A DNA stretch of 64,000 bases from Ktedonobacteria bacterium brp13 (GTDB lineage: Bacteria > Chloroflexota > Ktedonobacteria > Ktedonobacterales > Ktedonobacteraceae), in the NCBI GenBank assembly GCA_015099395.1, contig AP024096.1, positions 6,613,485-6,677,484 of the forward strand, in the 5' to 3' direction. Each line of letters starts with the position of its first letter. The stretch's first letter is position 1. The notes beneath the pieces were generated by a model. That model ran no database searches and was not told where the DNA came from. It saw only the letters and a program-made list of their open reading frames with translations. Positions 1 to 9,018 of the stretch are shown in pieces. Position numbers and translations under genes: made by a program.

Positions 1-2296
1 TGCGTGACCAGGCAAGTGCTATGCCATGGAACTCTGGTACAAAGCCAGGTGATTGGATGGTGCCAGCACGTTCTTCGATACCACGTACATGCTGGATAAC
101 ATGCCAGAGCTCTCTACGGACCTGCACTAACTGGTTATGCAGGACGTTGCGGTTATTGAGACGGCGGTCGTTGTCGTAGGTGAACCAGCTACAGACCTCT
201 GCAATCTCGCCGGGAGAGAGCTTATCGAGCAGTCCAGCGAACATCAGCTCGATCAGGACGACGCCTGCGGGGTGAAAGATGTTACGCAGGAGTCGCCCCT
301 TCAATGTGAGTTGTTCGTCCTGTCCGATATAGCCAAGGGCACGCAGCGCGAAGATAGTACCATCCAATTCCGCCGCTCCTGCTCTACTCAGTGGGAAGGC
401 ACCAATCCGCTCACGACGACGCTCCAGGGCTTTCTCTGCTTCATGGGATGCCGCCCCTTTCTTCTTCTTGCTGGATTTGCTGGCCTTCTTGTAGCGTTTC
501 TCCAGGCGTTGGAGCTCGTTTATCTCCCATAACAGGTAACGCTGGTATTCACGCAGACTGGAGGCGCAGATGCGGCGCAAGTGCTGCAGGTCGTTAGGCT
601 GCCAGAGACTCAGGATCGAGTTGTAGCGGATGACAAACGAACTGGTGACTGGCAGCAAGTCACCGGTAATCTTGGCGAATGAGGGCTCGAATTGTTCCCA
701 GGGTGAGTAGGGAATAATCGCGGCACCGCGTATATCCATGCCACGGCGTCCGGCTCGACCGGTCAACTGGCGATACTCGTTTGGTGTGAGTAGCCGCATC
801 TCCTGTCCATCGAACTTACTCAGGCTACCAACTACGACTGAGCGTGCGGGCATATTGATGCCCAGCGCCAGGGTATCAGTAGAGAAGACTGCACGTAGGT
901 GTCCATGGGAGAAAAGCGTCTCGACCAGAACTTTGAGTCCTGGCAAGAGTCCGGCATGGTGGAAGGCGAGACCACGTGGCAGCAGACCGAGCAAGGTACG
1001 GACCTGTTGCAGCTTGCGATCCTCTAACGGCAGGTTCTCCAACCAGGCATCGATCTCGGTACGGATCTTCGCCTCTTCTTCGGGTGTCGTATAGCTGTAG
1101 AGCGCAGCACTTGCTGCTCCCTCTTCAACAACCCGTCTACCCGGTAAGAAGTAGAGGCAAGGGAGCATGCCAGCATCACTTAGTGCATTCAGGACCTCGC
1201 CGGGTTCGGCGGCCTTATTGACCTGCAGCTGTCTGCGCGTCCCTGGTCTTTGCACGCTAACTGTATTGCTATCCTCTGTCTCACCTGCCACTACGGTATG
1301 CGCGTCTGTTGCTACCTCGGTGGCTTTGTTGGCCCTGTAGGGAGCGTTCCCGCGTTCGGGTCGCTGATTGCGCTCATAAGATTGTTTCTGCTCTCCACGT
1401 GGCGCACGATGGTCACGTGGGCGCAACGCGCGATTGTGTCGTCGCTGGTCCTCTATGGCCTCGTTTGCTAGCCGCTCCAGGTCAACATCTTCGCTCTCAT
1501 CTTCATCTTCATCTTCAAAGGTGTAGACGCGGGCGCGTGATAGACGTTGAGCCAGCTTGGCCTCACCTCCGACATTGGGGAAGCGTTCGATCCGGTTCCC
1601 ATCAGCATCCTGCACAAGATGCAATTTTCCTTCCAGGAAGTAGTAGTGTTCCAGGGGGACGGCACGCTGCTCATGTGTCACGAGCGAGATAGGACGATGA
1701 ACCCGGCTAATCCAGCTTGCAATATCTTCTGCATTGCTGACCGTCGCTGAGAGGCCTACCAGTTGGATATGTTCTGGTGAGCAGATGATCGCCTCTTCCC
1801 AGACGGGTCCCCGTCCGATATCACTGAGGTAGTGCAGTTCGTCAAAGACGATAAATGCGACGTCTTCCAGGGATGCGGGGCTACCACCCTGTTCCGCTCC
1901 TACATGTTCCGCTCCATTTTCAAGGAGCATATTACGATAGACTTCGGTTGTCATAATGACAATCGAAGCGCGACTATGTTCTACAATATCTCCGGTCACC
2001 AGTCCGACCGCGTCATGACCATAGACCTCGCGCAGGTCACGATACTTCTGATTGGAGAGGGCTTTTAAGGGGGTTGTATAGATAACACGCTTATTCGCTT
2101 GTTGGGCTCGCCATATGGCATATTCCGCGACCAGTGTCTTACCGGTTCCGGTCGGTGCGGTCACCATGACTGATTGTCCTAGCGCGAGCTCTTCCATGGC
2201 TTCCAATTGAAATGTATCAATTGGGAAAGGATAGCGTGCGGCAAAGGCCTGAATGTCTATCTGGGGGTCGTGCTCGATCACTACGTGTTCTTCCAT
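1..2296 (-). CDS. Ski2/HelY-like DEAD/DEAH-box RNA helicase, 3' end outside the window
   Basis: I read this gene directly on the minus strand from an ATG at 2296; it stays open to the window edge, giving about 765 codons without the C-terminus. An ATP-dependent superfamily 2 helicase is shown by Walker A APTGTGKT (residues 47-54), DELH in motif II (152-155), an SATVSN motif III, and motif VI QLTGRAGRRGMD near residue 510. DELH together with GRAGRRG is typical of Ski2/Mtr4/HelY enzymes that unwind structured RNA. Between motif III and the second RecA domain there is an unusual low-complexity stretch, first acidic (EDEDEDESED) and then rich in R, Q and N. After motif VI the protein continues into a helical region containing a Lys-rich segment (KKASKSSKKKG), as expected for the C-terminal DSHCT half. 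The substrate is inferred from the family only. The upstream neighbour, glyS, is divergent. Confidence 0.9.
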   Translation of the reverse strand, partial: MEEHVVIEHDPQIDIQAFAARYPFPIDTFQLEAMEELALGQSVMVTAPTGTGKTLVAEYAIWRAQQANKRVIYTTPLKALSNQKYRDLREVYGHDAVGLVTGDIVEHSRASIVIMTTEVYRNMLLENGAEHVGAEQGGSPASLEDVAFIVFDELHYLSDIGRGPVWEEAIICSPEHIQLVGLSATVSNAEDIASWISRVHRPISLVTHEQRAVPLEHYYFLEGKLHLVQDADGNRIERFPNVGGEAKLAQRLSRARVYTFEDEDEDESEDVDLERLANEAIEDQRRHNRALRPRDHRAPRGEQKQSYERNQRPERGNAPYRANKATEVATDAHTVVAGETEDSNTVSVQRPGTRRQLQVNKAAEPGEVLNALSDAGMLPCLYFLPGRRVVEEGAASAALYSYTTPEEEAKIRTEIDAWLENLPLEDRKLQQVRTLLGLLPRGLAFHHAGLLPGLKVLVETLFSHGHLRAVFSTDTLALGINMPARSVVVGSLSKFDGQEMRLLTPNEYRQLTGRAGRRGMDIRGAAIIPYSPWEQFEPSFAKITGDLLPVTSSFVIRYNSILSLWQPNDLQHLRRICASSLREYQRYLLWEINELQRLEKRYKKASKSSKKKKGAASHEAEKALERRRERIGAFPLSRAGAAELDGTIFALRALGYIGQDEQLTLKGRLLRNIFHPAGVVLIELMFAGLLDKLSPGEIAEVCSWFTYDNDRRLNNRNVLHNQLVQVRRELWHVIQHVRGIEERAGTIQSPGFVPEFHGIALAWSR

Positions 2297-2600
2297 CTCT
2301 TCTTCTGCTAACTCTGTTGTCGATTATTTGGCTTTATTGTAGCATCTCTACTCTCTATCTACAAGATTGAAATGCGGATAGATGAGACTCTTATGTGCAT
2401 TCCATAATCTTTCAAGCTCTAGCGGTAATAAATAAGGATAGCAGTTCGATCTGTGATTGCTTTGTGATTATGGTGTTGCAGGCCTCGCTGCTTTGCTGCT
2501 ATTTCTGCTATGACTTTTACCGCATCAATGCGCCGTTCGGGGTATCCTCTTGCCAGCGTTTGCGTTCTTCGGTATACTCTCATTATCAACAACAGCATAC
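2297..2600. other. Intergenic region upstream of the helicase and the glyS leader
   Basis: No supported gene lies here. The open frames that cross the region have no ribosome binding site and show no recognisable protein. It must hold the divergent promoters of the helicase gene (minus) and of the glyS leader (plus), but I see no convincing -35/-10 pair. Confidence 0.5.
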
Positions 2601-2610
2601 CGTTTGTATC

Positions 2611-2847
2611 CCAACGGTGATGAAGAAGAGTAGCCTGTATGCGATAGCAGCGAGCCGGCGATTGGTGCGAGGTCGGCAATCGAGAGCAGGTGAACGGCGC
2701 TTTGGAGTTGGGTTTGTTTCACAGAATGAGTGGCTTCACTAGTAGTGGTGAAGAAGCAGGGTGGGACCGCGCATGACGCCTTTTGATAGAGTAGCCTCGG
2801 GCCTCTAAGGCGCATTCGTCCCTGGGCAACGCTGGCTGTCTTTTTTG
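2611..2847 (+). promoter_or_regulatory. Glycine T-box riboswitch leader of glyS
   Basis: The 3' hallmark of T-box leaders, GGGTGGGACCGCG, is at 2759-2771. Upstream the expected Stem I landmarks occur in order: GATGAAGAAGAGTAG (k-turn/AGTA region, about 2619-2633), GCGAGC, and the specifier loop GAAC-GGC-GCTTTGGAGTTG, in which the codon is GGC at 2696-2698. GGC is a glycine codon and the next gene is glycyl-tRNA synthetase, so the specifier agrees with the gene. A run of T (TCTTTTTT, ending about 2846) follows the T-box sequence, which suggests transcription attenuation. I could not define one clean terminator stem, and CGCCTT/AAGGCG (2777-2814) is only one possible helix. By family knowledge, uncharged tRNA-Gly would favour readthrough into glyS. 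Confidence 0.9.
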
Positions 2848-2906
2848 TATTGAATGCCGTGCGAAGATTCTTGCCCGAGGTAATATATGTGGAGGAGCAA
2901 CCACTC

Positions 2907-4277
2907 ATGACACAGAATGAAGATAACACTCCAGAGGTGAAGGATACACCTCTTGTCCCCATTGATAAGGTCGTTTCACTCAGCAAACGCCGTGGTTTTG
3001 TGTATCCAAACTCCGAGATCTATGGTGGCGTGGCCGGTATCTATGATTTCGGGCCGCTTGGCGTTGAGATGCGCAATAATATTCGTCGCTACTGGTGGTG
3101 GTCGATGGTCCAACTCCACGACAACGTTGTGGGTATCGAGGGCGCAACTATCACTCATCCCCGTGTCTGGGAAGCCAGTGGTCACGTCGAGAATTTTGTT
3201 GATCGTCTCGTGGATTGTAAAAAGTGTAAACGCCGTTTCCGTATCGATCATCTGCCCGAAGAGAACTGGGAACAACATAAGTGTCCCGTCTGTGGTGGTG
3301 AGCTGACATCCGATCCACGTGTCTTTAACCTGCTGATGGAGACCTACCTCGGCGTGGTTGAGGGCGATCGCATGAAGACCTACCTGCGTGGTGAGGCCTG
3401 CCAGAACATCTATCTGGATTATGATAATGTGGTAAAGTCTTCGCGTGTGCAGGTACCGTTCGGTATCTGCCAGATTGGTAAGGCCTATCGCAATGAGGTC
3501 ACTCCTGGTAACTTCCTGTTCCGCCAGCGTGAGTTTGAGCAGTGGGATCTCCAGTTCTTTGTTCATCCGCAAGAGATGGATCAGTGGTATGAGTACTGGA
3601 AAGCGTACCGCTTCGAGTGGTATAAGGGTATCCTGAACCATAAAGATCGCTTGCGTTTCCGCGAACATGCCAGCGATGAACTGGCACATTATGCCAAGAA
3701 GGCCTACGACATCGAATATCGTACTGTGCTGGGTTGGCAGGAGTGGGAAGGTATCCACTGGCGTCAGGATTGGGATCTGTCGCGCCATAGTGAGTACAGC
3801 GGTCAGGATCTAAGTTATACCGATCCGTTGACCAAAGAGCGCTTCCTCCCCTGGATCGTTGAGACCTCGGGCGGCGTCGATCGCACGTTCCTGAACCTGT
3901 TGCTCGATGCGTATGAAGAAGAGCCCGATCCCAACGGTAAAGAGCCACGAACAGTACTGCACCTGCATCCATGGTTGGCACCGGTCAAGGCCGCCATCTT
4001 GCCTTTGCAGAAGAACAAGCCTGAACTGGTCGATGCCGCGAAGTCGATTCATAAGAACCTGCAGCGTTATATGGTTGCGCAATACGACGAGGTTGCCAAT
4101 ATTGGTCGCCGCTATCGCCGTCAGGATGAGATCGGTACCCCGTTCTGTGTTACCATCGACTTCCAGACGCTCGATGACCAGACCGTCACGGTTCGTGAGC
4201 GTGACGGCATGACGCAGATCCGCCTGCCTATTAGTGAATTGACCATGTACCTGCTGGAGCGTGTCACCTGGAAGTAG
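2907..4277 (+). CDS. glyS: Glycyl-tRNA synthetase, alpha2 class II type
   Basis: The enzyme charges tRNA-Gly with glycine using ATP. The N-terminal signature GFVYPNSEIYGG followed by GIYDFGPLGVEMRNN (about residues 30-57) is that of the single-chain homodimeric GlyRS, unlike the alpha2beta2 form. Four cysteines in CKKC and CPVC (104, 107, 126, 129) form a zinc-ribbon-like insertion. The C-terminal half carries the class II core (FREHASDELAHYAKKAYD, ETSGGVDRTFLNLLLDAYEEE) and an anticodon-binding domain that ends near ELTMYLLERVTWK. I chose the ATG at 2907 because GGAGGA precedes it by about 10 bases. An in-frame ATG at 2850 lies directly after the leader T-run and has no ribosome binding site. 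The length of 456 residues fits the family. It is preceded by a glycine T-box leader, which implies control by tRNA-Gly charging. Confidence 0.95.
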   Translation: MTQNEDNTPEVKDTPLVPIDKVVSLSKRRGFVYPNSEIYGGVAGIYDFGPLGVEMRNNIRRYWWWSMVQLHDNVVGIEGATITHPRVWEASGHVENFVDRLVDCKKCKRRFRIDHLPEENWEQHKCPVCGGELTSDPRVFNLLMETYLGVVEGDRMKTYLRGEACQNIYLDYDNVVKSSRVQVPFGICQIGKAYRNEVTPGNFLFRQREFEQWDLQFFVHPQEMDQWYEYWKAYRFEWYKGILNHKDRLRFREHASDELAHYAKKAYDIEYRTVLGWQEWEGIHWRQDWDLSRHSEYSGQDLSYTDPLTKERFLPWIVETSGGVDRTFLNLLLDAYEEEPDPNGKEPRTVLHLHPWLAPVKAAILPLQKNKPELVDAAKSIHKNLQRYMVAQYDEVANIGRRYRRQDEIGTPFCVTIDFQTLDDQTVTVRERDGMTQIRLPISELTMYLLERVTWK

Positions 4278-4314
4278 ATCCTTTGTATGTGCGGTCCAGC
4301 CGCTAGTAGATAGG

Positions 4315-4372
4315 AAACAGGAGACATCTCGACTTTTATGGCCGGGGTGTCTTTTGCTTTCTATTCCTGTTT
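4315..4372. terminator. Possible nested inverted repeat between convergent genes
   Basis: The outer arms AAACAGGA (4315-4322) and TCCTGTTT (4365-4372) are perfect complements. An inner AGACAT/GGTGTCT pair is followed by TTTT. It lies between the end of glyS and the convergent small membrane protein gene, a sensible place for a terminator, but the loop is long. Confidence 0.4.
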
Positions 4373-4382
4373 GCTCCGTTTG

Positions 4383-4787
4383 TTATTGATCGTTTCTATC
4401 CTCCATTGCTACGATGTCAGGACCTGGTTGTTGCTGTGCGTTGGTTGCGGCTGAACTGTAGGATCTTTTCTTGCTCTGATGCAGCAAATCTGTTTCGGGT
4501 GGTTGGTTCTGCAAAATCTCTGCGAGAATCTCCGGTCCGTTGCGACCGACCAGCGCTTCTGGTCCTCTTGCCAGCACTTTCTCGATCTCATCGTATGCAT
4601 AAGCTTGCTGGCTGTCTGGTAGTGTCTTGATGAGTGGAAGGACTGCGACCATCTCTTCGTAGGTTCTTTTCTTAATAAAGGTGGCATGATGCCAGTTGCG
4701 CAAGCCCAGTCCAGTCAGCGTTAATCCAGTTAGAATAACGAGTACTAATAAAACAAGCAAAATCCATTGAATAAGTATAATACTCAT
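4383..4787 (-). CDS. Small single-pass membrane protein of unknown function
   Basis: This 134-residue protein begins with a strongly hydrophobic helix (residues about 4-29, ILIQWILLVLLVLVILTGL), so it is probably anchored in the membrane with a soluble C-terminus. The soluble part contains a helical stretch (YEEMVAVLPLIKTLPDSQQAYAY) and ends in a polar Ser/Gln/Asn-rich tail. I do not recognise a family. The ATG at 4787 follows AGGAGGAAGG at good spacing, which supports it as a real gene. It is convergent with glyS and shows no operon partner. Confidence 0.75.
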   Translation of the reverse strand: MSIILIQWILLVLLVLVILTGLTLTGLGLRNWHHATFIKKRTYEEMVAVLPLIKTLPDSQQAYAYDEIEKVLARGPEALVGRNGPEILAEILQNQPPETDLLHQSKKRSYSSAATNAQQQPGPDIVAMEDRNDQ

Positions 4788-5000
4788 GAGTACCTTCCTC
4801 CTGTTCTACGAGTGAAAATGTATCTGTCTGCATATCTACATATTTCTAAACGTATGAGTATGCATATAATGAACAGGTGGTACCCAAAAATCGAGCGTCC
4901 CTTTTTGTACTACAGGTCTCGGTTTATGCTAGCTCTACCATTTTATTTGTCTGCTCAGATTGATATAATAAAAACGAGAAAAGCTGAGCGAGTGGTGGCG

Positions 5001-5050
5001 TATGTGGGCGTATGTGGGCGTATGTGGGCGTATGTGGGCGTATGTAGGTG
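5001..5050. repeat. 10-bp tandem repeat in the intergenic region 4788-5117
   Basis: TATGTGGGCG occurs four times without change from 5001 to 5040 and once more as TATGTAGGTG (5041-5050). The block AGTGGTGGCG just before it looks like a decayed copy. The rest of the 330-bp intergenic stretch is AT-rich and holds no supported gene. The repeat ends about 67 bp upstream of the next start codon. Confidence 0.9.
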
Positions 5051-5117
5051 GGAAAGTGAACTACCAATTCTAAAAAAGCTTAAAAGCTTCGAAAGTCCTA
5101 GAAAGAAGAAGATATAG

Positions 5118-6146
5118 ATGATGCGTATTCTTTCATATAATATACTTGCCGGTGGTTATAATACACGTAACAATACAAGACGTACAGAACAACTACTCAG
5201 GATGATACGTTCGGTGCAACCCGATGTGATTGGTCTGCCAGAGGGGATTCATCAACAGATTAAGCAGAAGCCGTTAATTGTTGAGGAGGTGGCACAGGCG
5301 TTAGGGATGCAGTTGATTATTGGTGGGACTCCTGGTAGTTCGCGCGACTATCAGACGGCCTTGTTAACGAGATTGCCTGTACTCTATACAAAGAGCCATG
5401 CACGTCCTGGCGTCCTGGCGCGTCCTCTGCTAGAGGTCTGTCTTGAAGACTCTGATGGGCAGCCGTTGACGGTTTTCCTGACGCATCTCTCGGCGGCCTT
5501 TAATAAAGGTTGGGCGGGTAGTCATATCCGTAATCGAGAGGTGAGCGCCATTCTGGAGATCATGGCTCCTCTACGTGCTGAGGGGCGGCCTCATCTATTG
5601 ATGGGCGATTTCAATTCGTTGGCACCAAAAGAGCCATTCAAGGCGAGCCATCTGCTCAAGTACGTAGTACGTATGGATGATCGCCATCCTGTGACCGATA
5701 TGAACGATGGACATCCGTATATCGATGCGGTGGTGCCACCTAAATTGCGTAGCCTGATCCCGCTGTTACGTATAGTTGCGCACAATGAGACCCTCTGTAA
5801 ACTCTTTGATCTTGCGGCCTATTTTTATGCCCCCCGGAGCTGTATTCATCAGCTACAGGAGCGTTATGAGGATTGTTTCCGCAAGAAGCATCGACATGAT
5901 CCAGGCTTTACTTGTCCGGCGGCAGCCCCGGCTGGTAGGATCGACTATATCTTTGCGAATAGCGTGTTAGCCGATCGGCTCCTGGATTGCACTGTACTTA
6001 CACATGGTGAAGATAACCTCGTCGGTAGTGCGGCCAGTGATCATCTTGCGGTTTTTGCCGAGTTTGGCCCTGGTGTTCCCAATCAAGCCGAGGAGCCGAT
6101 CAGCGTACCCAATGATGAAGTTGCTACGCAGTCATCGCAATCGTAA
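5118..6146 (+). CDS. Endonuclease/exonuclease/phosphatase-family metal-dependent hydrolase
   Basis: The protein (342 residues) carries the family landmarks in order: RILSYNILAGG (Asn near residue 8), PDVIGLPEG (metal-binding Glu, about 42), LMGDFNSLAP (Asp/Asn, about 160) and SDHLAVFAEF (Asp-His near the C-terminus, about 315). By family it would be a Mg2+-dependent phosphodiesterase or phosphatase; the substrate cannot be read from the sequence. There is no signal peptide, so it is probably cytosolic. An insert between about residues 190 and 250, rich in charged and aromatic residues, separates the last two motifs. The start is one of two adjacent ATG codons (5118 or 5121) after the weak purine-rich stretch AGAAAGAAGAAG. 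The gene stands alone and ends in a strong bidirectional terminator. Confidence 0.85.
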   Translation: MMRILSYNILAGGYNTRNNTRRTEQLLRMIRSVQPDVIGLPEGIHQQIKQKPLIVEEVAQALGMQLIIGGTPGSSRDYQTALLTRLPVLYTKSHARPGVLARPLLEVCLEDSDGQPLTVFLTHLSAAFNKGWAGSHIRNREVSAILEIMAPLRAEGRPHLLMGDFNSLAPKEPFKASHLLKYVVRMDDRHPVTDMNDGHPYIDAVVPPKLRSLIPLLRIVAHNETLCKLFDLAAYFYAPRSCIHQLQERYEDCFRKKHRHDPGFTCPAAAPAGRIDYIFANSVLADRLLDCTVLTHGEDNLVGSAASDHLAVFAEFGPGVPNQAEEPISVPNDEVATQSSQS

Positions 6147-6201
6147 TACGCATAACACGAGAGTGTACGCCATATACATTTACAATATGTGCATTGAGTA
6201 G

Positions 6202-6249
6202 AAAAATAGCCTGGGGTGCATCTTTACTGCATATCCCAGGCTATTTTCT
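6202..6249. terminator. Bidirectional intrinsic terminator
   Basis: AAAAATAGCCTGGG (from 6203) pairs with CCCAGGCTATTTTC (6235-6248) around an 18-base loop, with T and A runs at the two ends. It lies between two convergent genes and can serve both. Confidence 0.9.
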
Positions 6250-6264
6250 TCTATGAAGAACGCT

Positions 6265-8784
6265 TTACTTTGTTTTATTGAGATCTAAGGCAGCCATATA
6301 TTGCGCTTCAGTATATGCTTGCTGGGCACCTCCGGAGCCAGGCTTGGAGGTCGGACTGGTATCTGGTGGGACGGTGCGACCAGTGTAAGAATCGGTCGCG
6401 TCTTGTTTTAATTGCAGCGCGATATTGATCATGTTCTGTGACCGTAGTCCCGCAGGGTTTTGCTGTGCAGTAGCGAGCAGTTGTGTATCGTACTGCTCCA
6501 TCTGTTGCGTCCAGGTACGCAGGTCAGCCAGTGCATTCTTGGTATTCTGGATACGTGTGAGCAGGGAAGCGTTATTGCCTGCCAGGGCTTTGATCTCGTC
6601 GAGGTGTTTGTCGAAGATATCAATGTAGCCTGGTTGGTTTGGCGATGAGAGGAGACCAATCTTCAGATTGCTCTGTGAAGGGATACCTTTCGGCAGGTGA
6701 CCACTACTCATTGCATAGCCTGTCCCGTCGATCATCTCGATAACACGTGTCGCCTGACGCGTTGCTAGTCCTGTGTCGCCTGTATTCTGTACAGAGTCCA
6801 CAATGCTGGAAGCTTTATCGTTGAGTGACTTGATCGTCTCAAACATGCTGTTTGCTACGGCCGGGTTATCTGGTAGGTCTGGTGTCTGGTAGAGAACGGT
6901 GCGTAGCGCTTTGAGCACTGGACCATTAAACGTACCGCTATAGACAATCTGCTTGCCGGGTGACTGTGGTGCGGTTCCTGCGTTTTCGCTGGTAATCAAA
7001 ACACCCTGCATTGTTGCGAGGAGGTTACTATGTTGTGCGTTGCCCGCGTAGCTGTAGAGGGCCTGTTGATCCTGAACCGTCAGCTTCCCCAGTAGTGTTG
7101 TCTGCTGATTCGTCTGGAGCCAGGCGTAGTAGTCCTGTCCGTTGGGTGGCGGGGCGATAGTGTTCATGACGATACGTAGTTGATCATCGTGTCCCAGGGG
7201 ACTATCCTGGAAGAAAACTGTGCCCGGTGCGTTATCTGCCACTGCTGTCTGGGTGCTACTTTGTGGCGGGTTGCTGGTGCCACCTTTGTTGAGCTGTGTA
7301 ATACCGAAGATAGCCGCTAGAATAACAACGAGAGCTACCAGTCCGAGGACCACTTTCTTTGTCGATGACAAACTGGTACTGGCAGGTGCCTGCAGATGCG
7401 TCGGGTTGTTAAGCGGAGGGTTTTGCTGCTGCGGATAGGGCTGACCTGACATTGATGGTTGCTGTTGCTGGTATTGCTGTCCGTAGCCAGGCATCGATGG
7501 CTGCTGTTGTTGATACTGATATCCTCCACCAGATTGTTGTGTTGTGTGTGTTGCATCTGCACTATATGCTGGTGCTCCGGAGTATTGCTGATCACTGGCT
7601 TCGCTACTTTGCCTCCCCTGCTTCTCCTCATTCTTCAGTGTCGGTTCTTCGTCTTGTAGGGTTTGTGGCAACGGCGGCAATGGTTGTGATTGTTGTGGCG
7701 GAGCCCCTATTCCCTGCTTCATTGGATCTCCGAGCGGGAAGCCCGGGTGCGATTGTGAAAGTGGCTGTGATGGTCTGGTTGGGATCGGGCGCATATAGGC
7801 TGGGTTGGCAGGCGTGAGCGGCTGTGGTACACCAAGGATCGATTGTTGGGTCTGTAGAGGTGCGTTAGTGGGATACGCGAAGCCGGGTATCTGGCGTTGC
7901 TCGTTAAATTCTAAACTGAAGCCGGGTATCTGTAATGAACAGGCTTCGGCGATGGCGTTGGCAAGTGCTGTACCGCTCTGGAAGCGTGTCCCGGTGTCTT
8001 TGGCGAGCGCACGCAGGATAACCCCTGAAAGTGCTGGTGGGATATTCGCGTTAATTAGCATTGGTGGAGCCGGTAGTGCATTGATCTGTTGCGCAATGAC
8101 GGCGTAGGAGTTTTCACCACGGAATGGTACCACGCCAGTGCAGAGCTCATAGAGCAAGATGCCTAGAGAGTATATATCACTGCTACTGTTTGTCTCCTGT
8201 CCCTGTGCCTGCTCGGGCGCAATATAGTGGGGCGCACTCATCTGGCTATCATTGCCTGCGATCAAGGTCATACTGACATCCATGAGTAGTGGTTCGCCTG
8301 CCTTAAACTGACCCCGACGTTCCTGGTCGAGTAAAATATTGTTTGGCTTGATATCACCATGGACGATGCCGTTCATATGTAAATAGTCGATGGTCGTCCC
8401 TAGCTTGCGAAAAAGATAGGCAATCTCGGCAATCGGGGGAAAGATGCCTCGATTTGAAGAGGCTTGTAAATAGTTTGTAAGTGTATATCCGTTAATGAGA
8501 TCCATAGCCAGGTAGACGGTGGTCTCCCGTGCCTGCTCTGGACGTGTAATGACGGCGTCGTAGATACTGACCAGGTTGTCCTGACGTAGCGTGATCAATG
8601 CCTGACCTGTGTTGGCAAAACGGTCGAGAAAACGTGGATCTGCCTGAAGATCGCTATGTAGGATCTTTATGGCAACGTCTTTCTTTTGTGCTACGTCGCG
8701 TGCCTTCCAGACTTCGCCGACGTGGCCTCTCCCTAACGGCTGGAGAAGTTCGTATTTCCCCAGACGACGTGGAGCTGTGCTCAT
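6265..8784 (-). CDS. Membrane Ser/Thr protein kinase with extracytoplasmic domain
   Basis: An 839-residue receptor-like kinase. Residues 11-285 are a Hanks-type kinase domain: glycine loop LGRGHVGEVW (18-26), ATP-anchoring Lys40 in VAIKIL, catalytic loop VHGDIKPNN (141-149) and IAPEQAQG (188-195). Two motifs deviate: HRD is HGD, so the arginine is missing, and the DFG triplet is DVS (169-171), which keeps the metal-binding Asp. It could therefore still be active. Residues 290-470 are a Pro/Gln/Tyr-rich low-complexity linker with repeated YQQQQPSM. A transmembrane helix follows at 477-498, then an outer domain of about 340 residues whose start (YYAWLQTN, LLGKLTV) resembles the sensor part of anti-sigma-K (RskA) proteins; that resemblance is weak. 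AGAGGAGG precedes the ATG at 8784. The gene is divergent from the DUF790 nuclease gene. Confidence 0.9.
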   Translation of the reverse strand: MSTAPRRLGKYELLQPLGRGHVGEVWKARDVAQKKDVAIKILHSDLQADPRFLDRFANTGQALITLRQDNLVSIYDAVITRPEQARETTVYLAMDLINGYTLTNYLQASSNRGIFPPIAEIAYLFRKLGTTIDYLHMNGIVHGDIKPNNILLDQERRGQFKAGEPLLMDVSMTLIAGNDSQMSAPHYIAPEQAQGQETNSSSDIYSLGILLYELCTGVVPFRGENSYAVIAQQINALPAPPMLINANIPPALSGVILRALAKDTGTRFQSGTALANAIAEACSLQIPGFSLEFNEQRQIPGFAYPTNAPLQTQQSILGVPQPLTPANPAYMRPIPTRPSQPLSQSHPGFPLGDPMKQGIGAPPQQSQPLPPLPQTLQDEEPTLKNEEKQGRQSSEASDQQYSGAPAYSADATHTTQQSGGGYQYQQQQPSMPGYGQQYQQQQPSMSGQPYPQQQNPPLNNPTHLQAPASTSLSSTKKVVLGLVALVVILAAIFGITQLNKGGTSNPPQSSTQTAVADNAPGTVFFQDSPLGHDDQLRIVMNTIAPPPNGQDYYAWLQTNQQTTLLGKLTVQDQQALYSYAGNAQHSNLLATMQGVLITSENAGTAPQSPGKQIVYSGTFNGPVLKALRTVLYQTPDLPDNPAVANSMFETIKSLNDKASSIVDSVQNTGDTGLATRQATRVIEMIDGTGYAMSSGHLPKGIPSQSNLKIGLLSSPNQPGYIDIFDKHLDEIKALAGNNASLLTRIQNTKNALADLRTWTQQMEQYDTQLLATAQQNPAGLRSQNMINIALQLKQDATDSYTGRTVPPDTSPTSKPGSGGAQQAYTEAQYMAALDLNKTK

Positions 8785-9018
8785 GGCCCCTCCTCTGAAA
8801 CCGATGTGTTCTCAATCGGTTAGAGATTATAAAATATCCCATTGCTACCATAACAGACACGTAGCAGACACTCAATTTTTTTAGGAGAGATATCCTACAT
8901 ACAATGATTTTCGGCTCTTGTGTGATAAAGATACCATAATGCATCTCCCTTTTGCCCGGTATAGCCGCTATAATAAAGCAGATCGATGAATAGGTAGCTG
9001 TACCAGGAGGAGGATGCA

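Noticed and set aside
2976..3788. 270-codon minus-strand frame inside glyS
   Set aside because: It is a shadow of the glyS coding sequence: the plus strand shows a complete, well-conserved synthetase, and the minus frame has no ribosome binding site.
4767..5117. 116-codon plus frame that spans the tandem repeat
   Set aside because: Its translation is mostly the repeat (YVGVCGRMWAYVGV); no ribosome binding site, overlaps the start of a minus gene.
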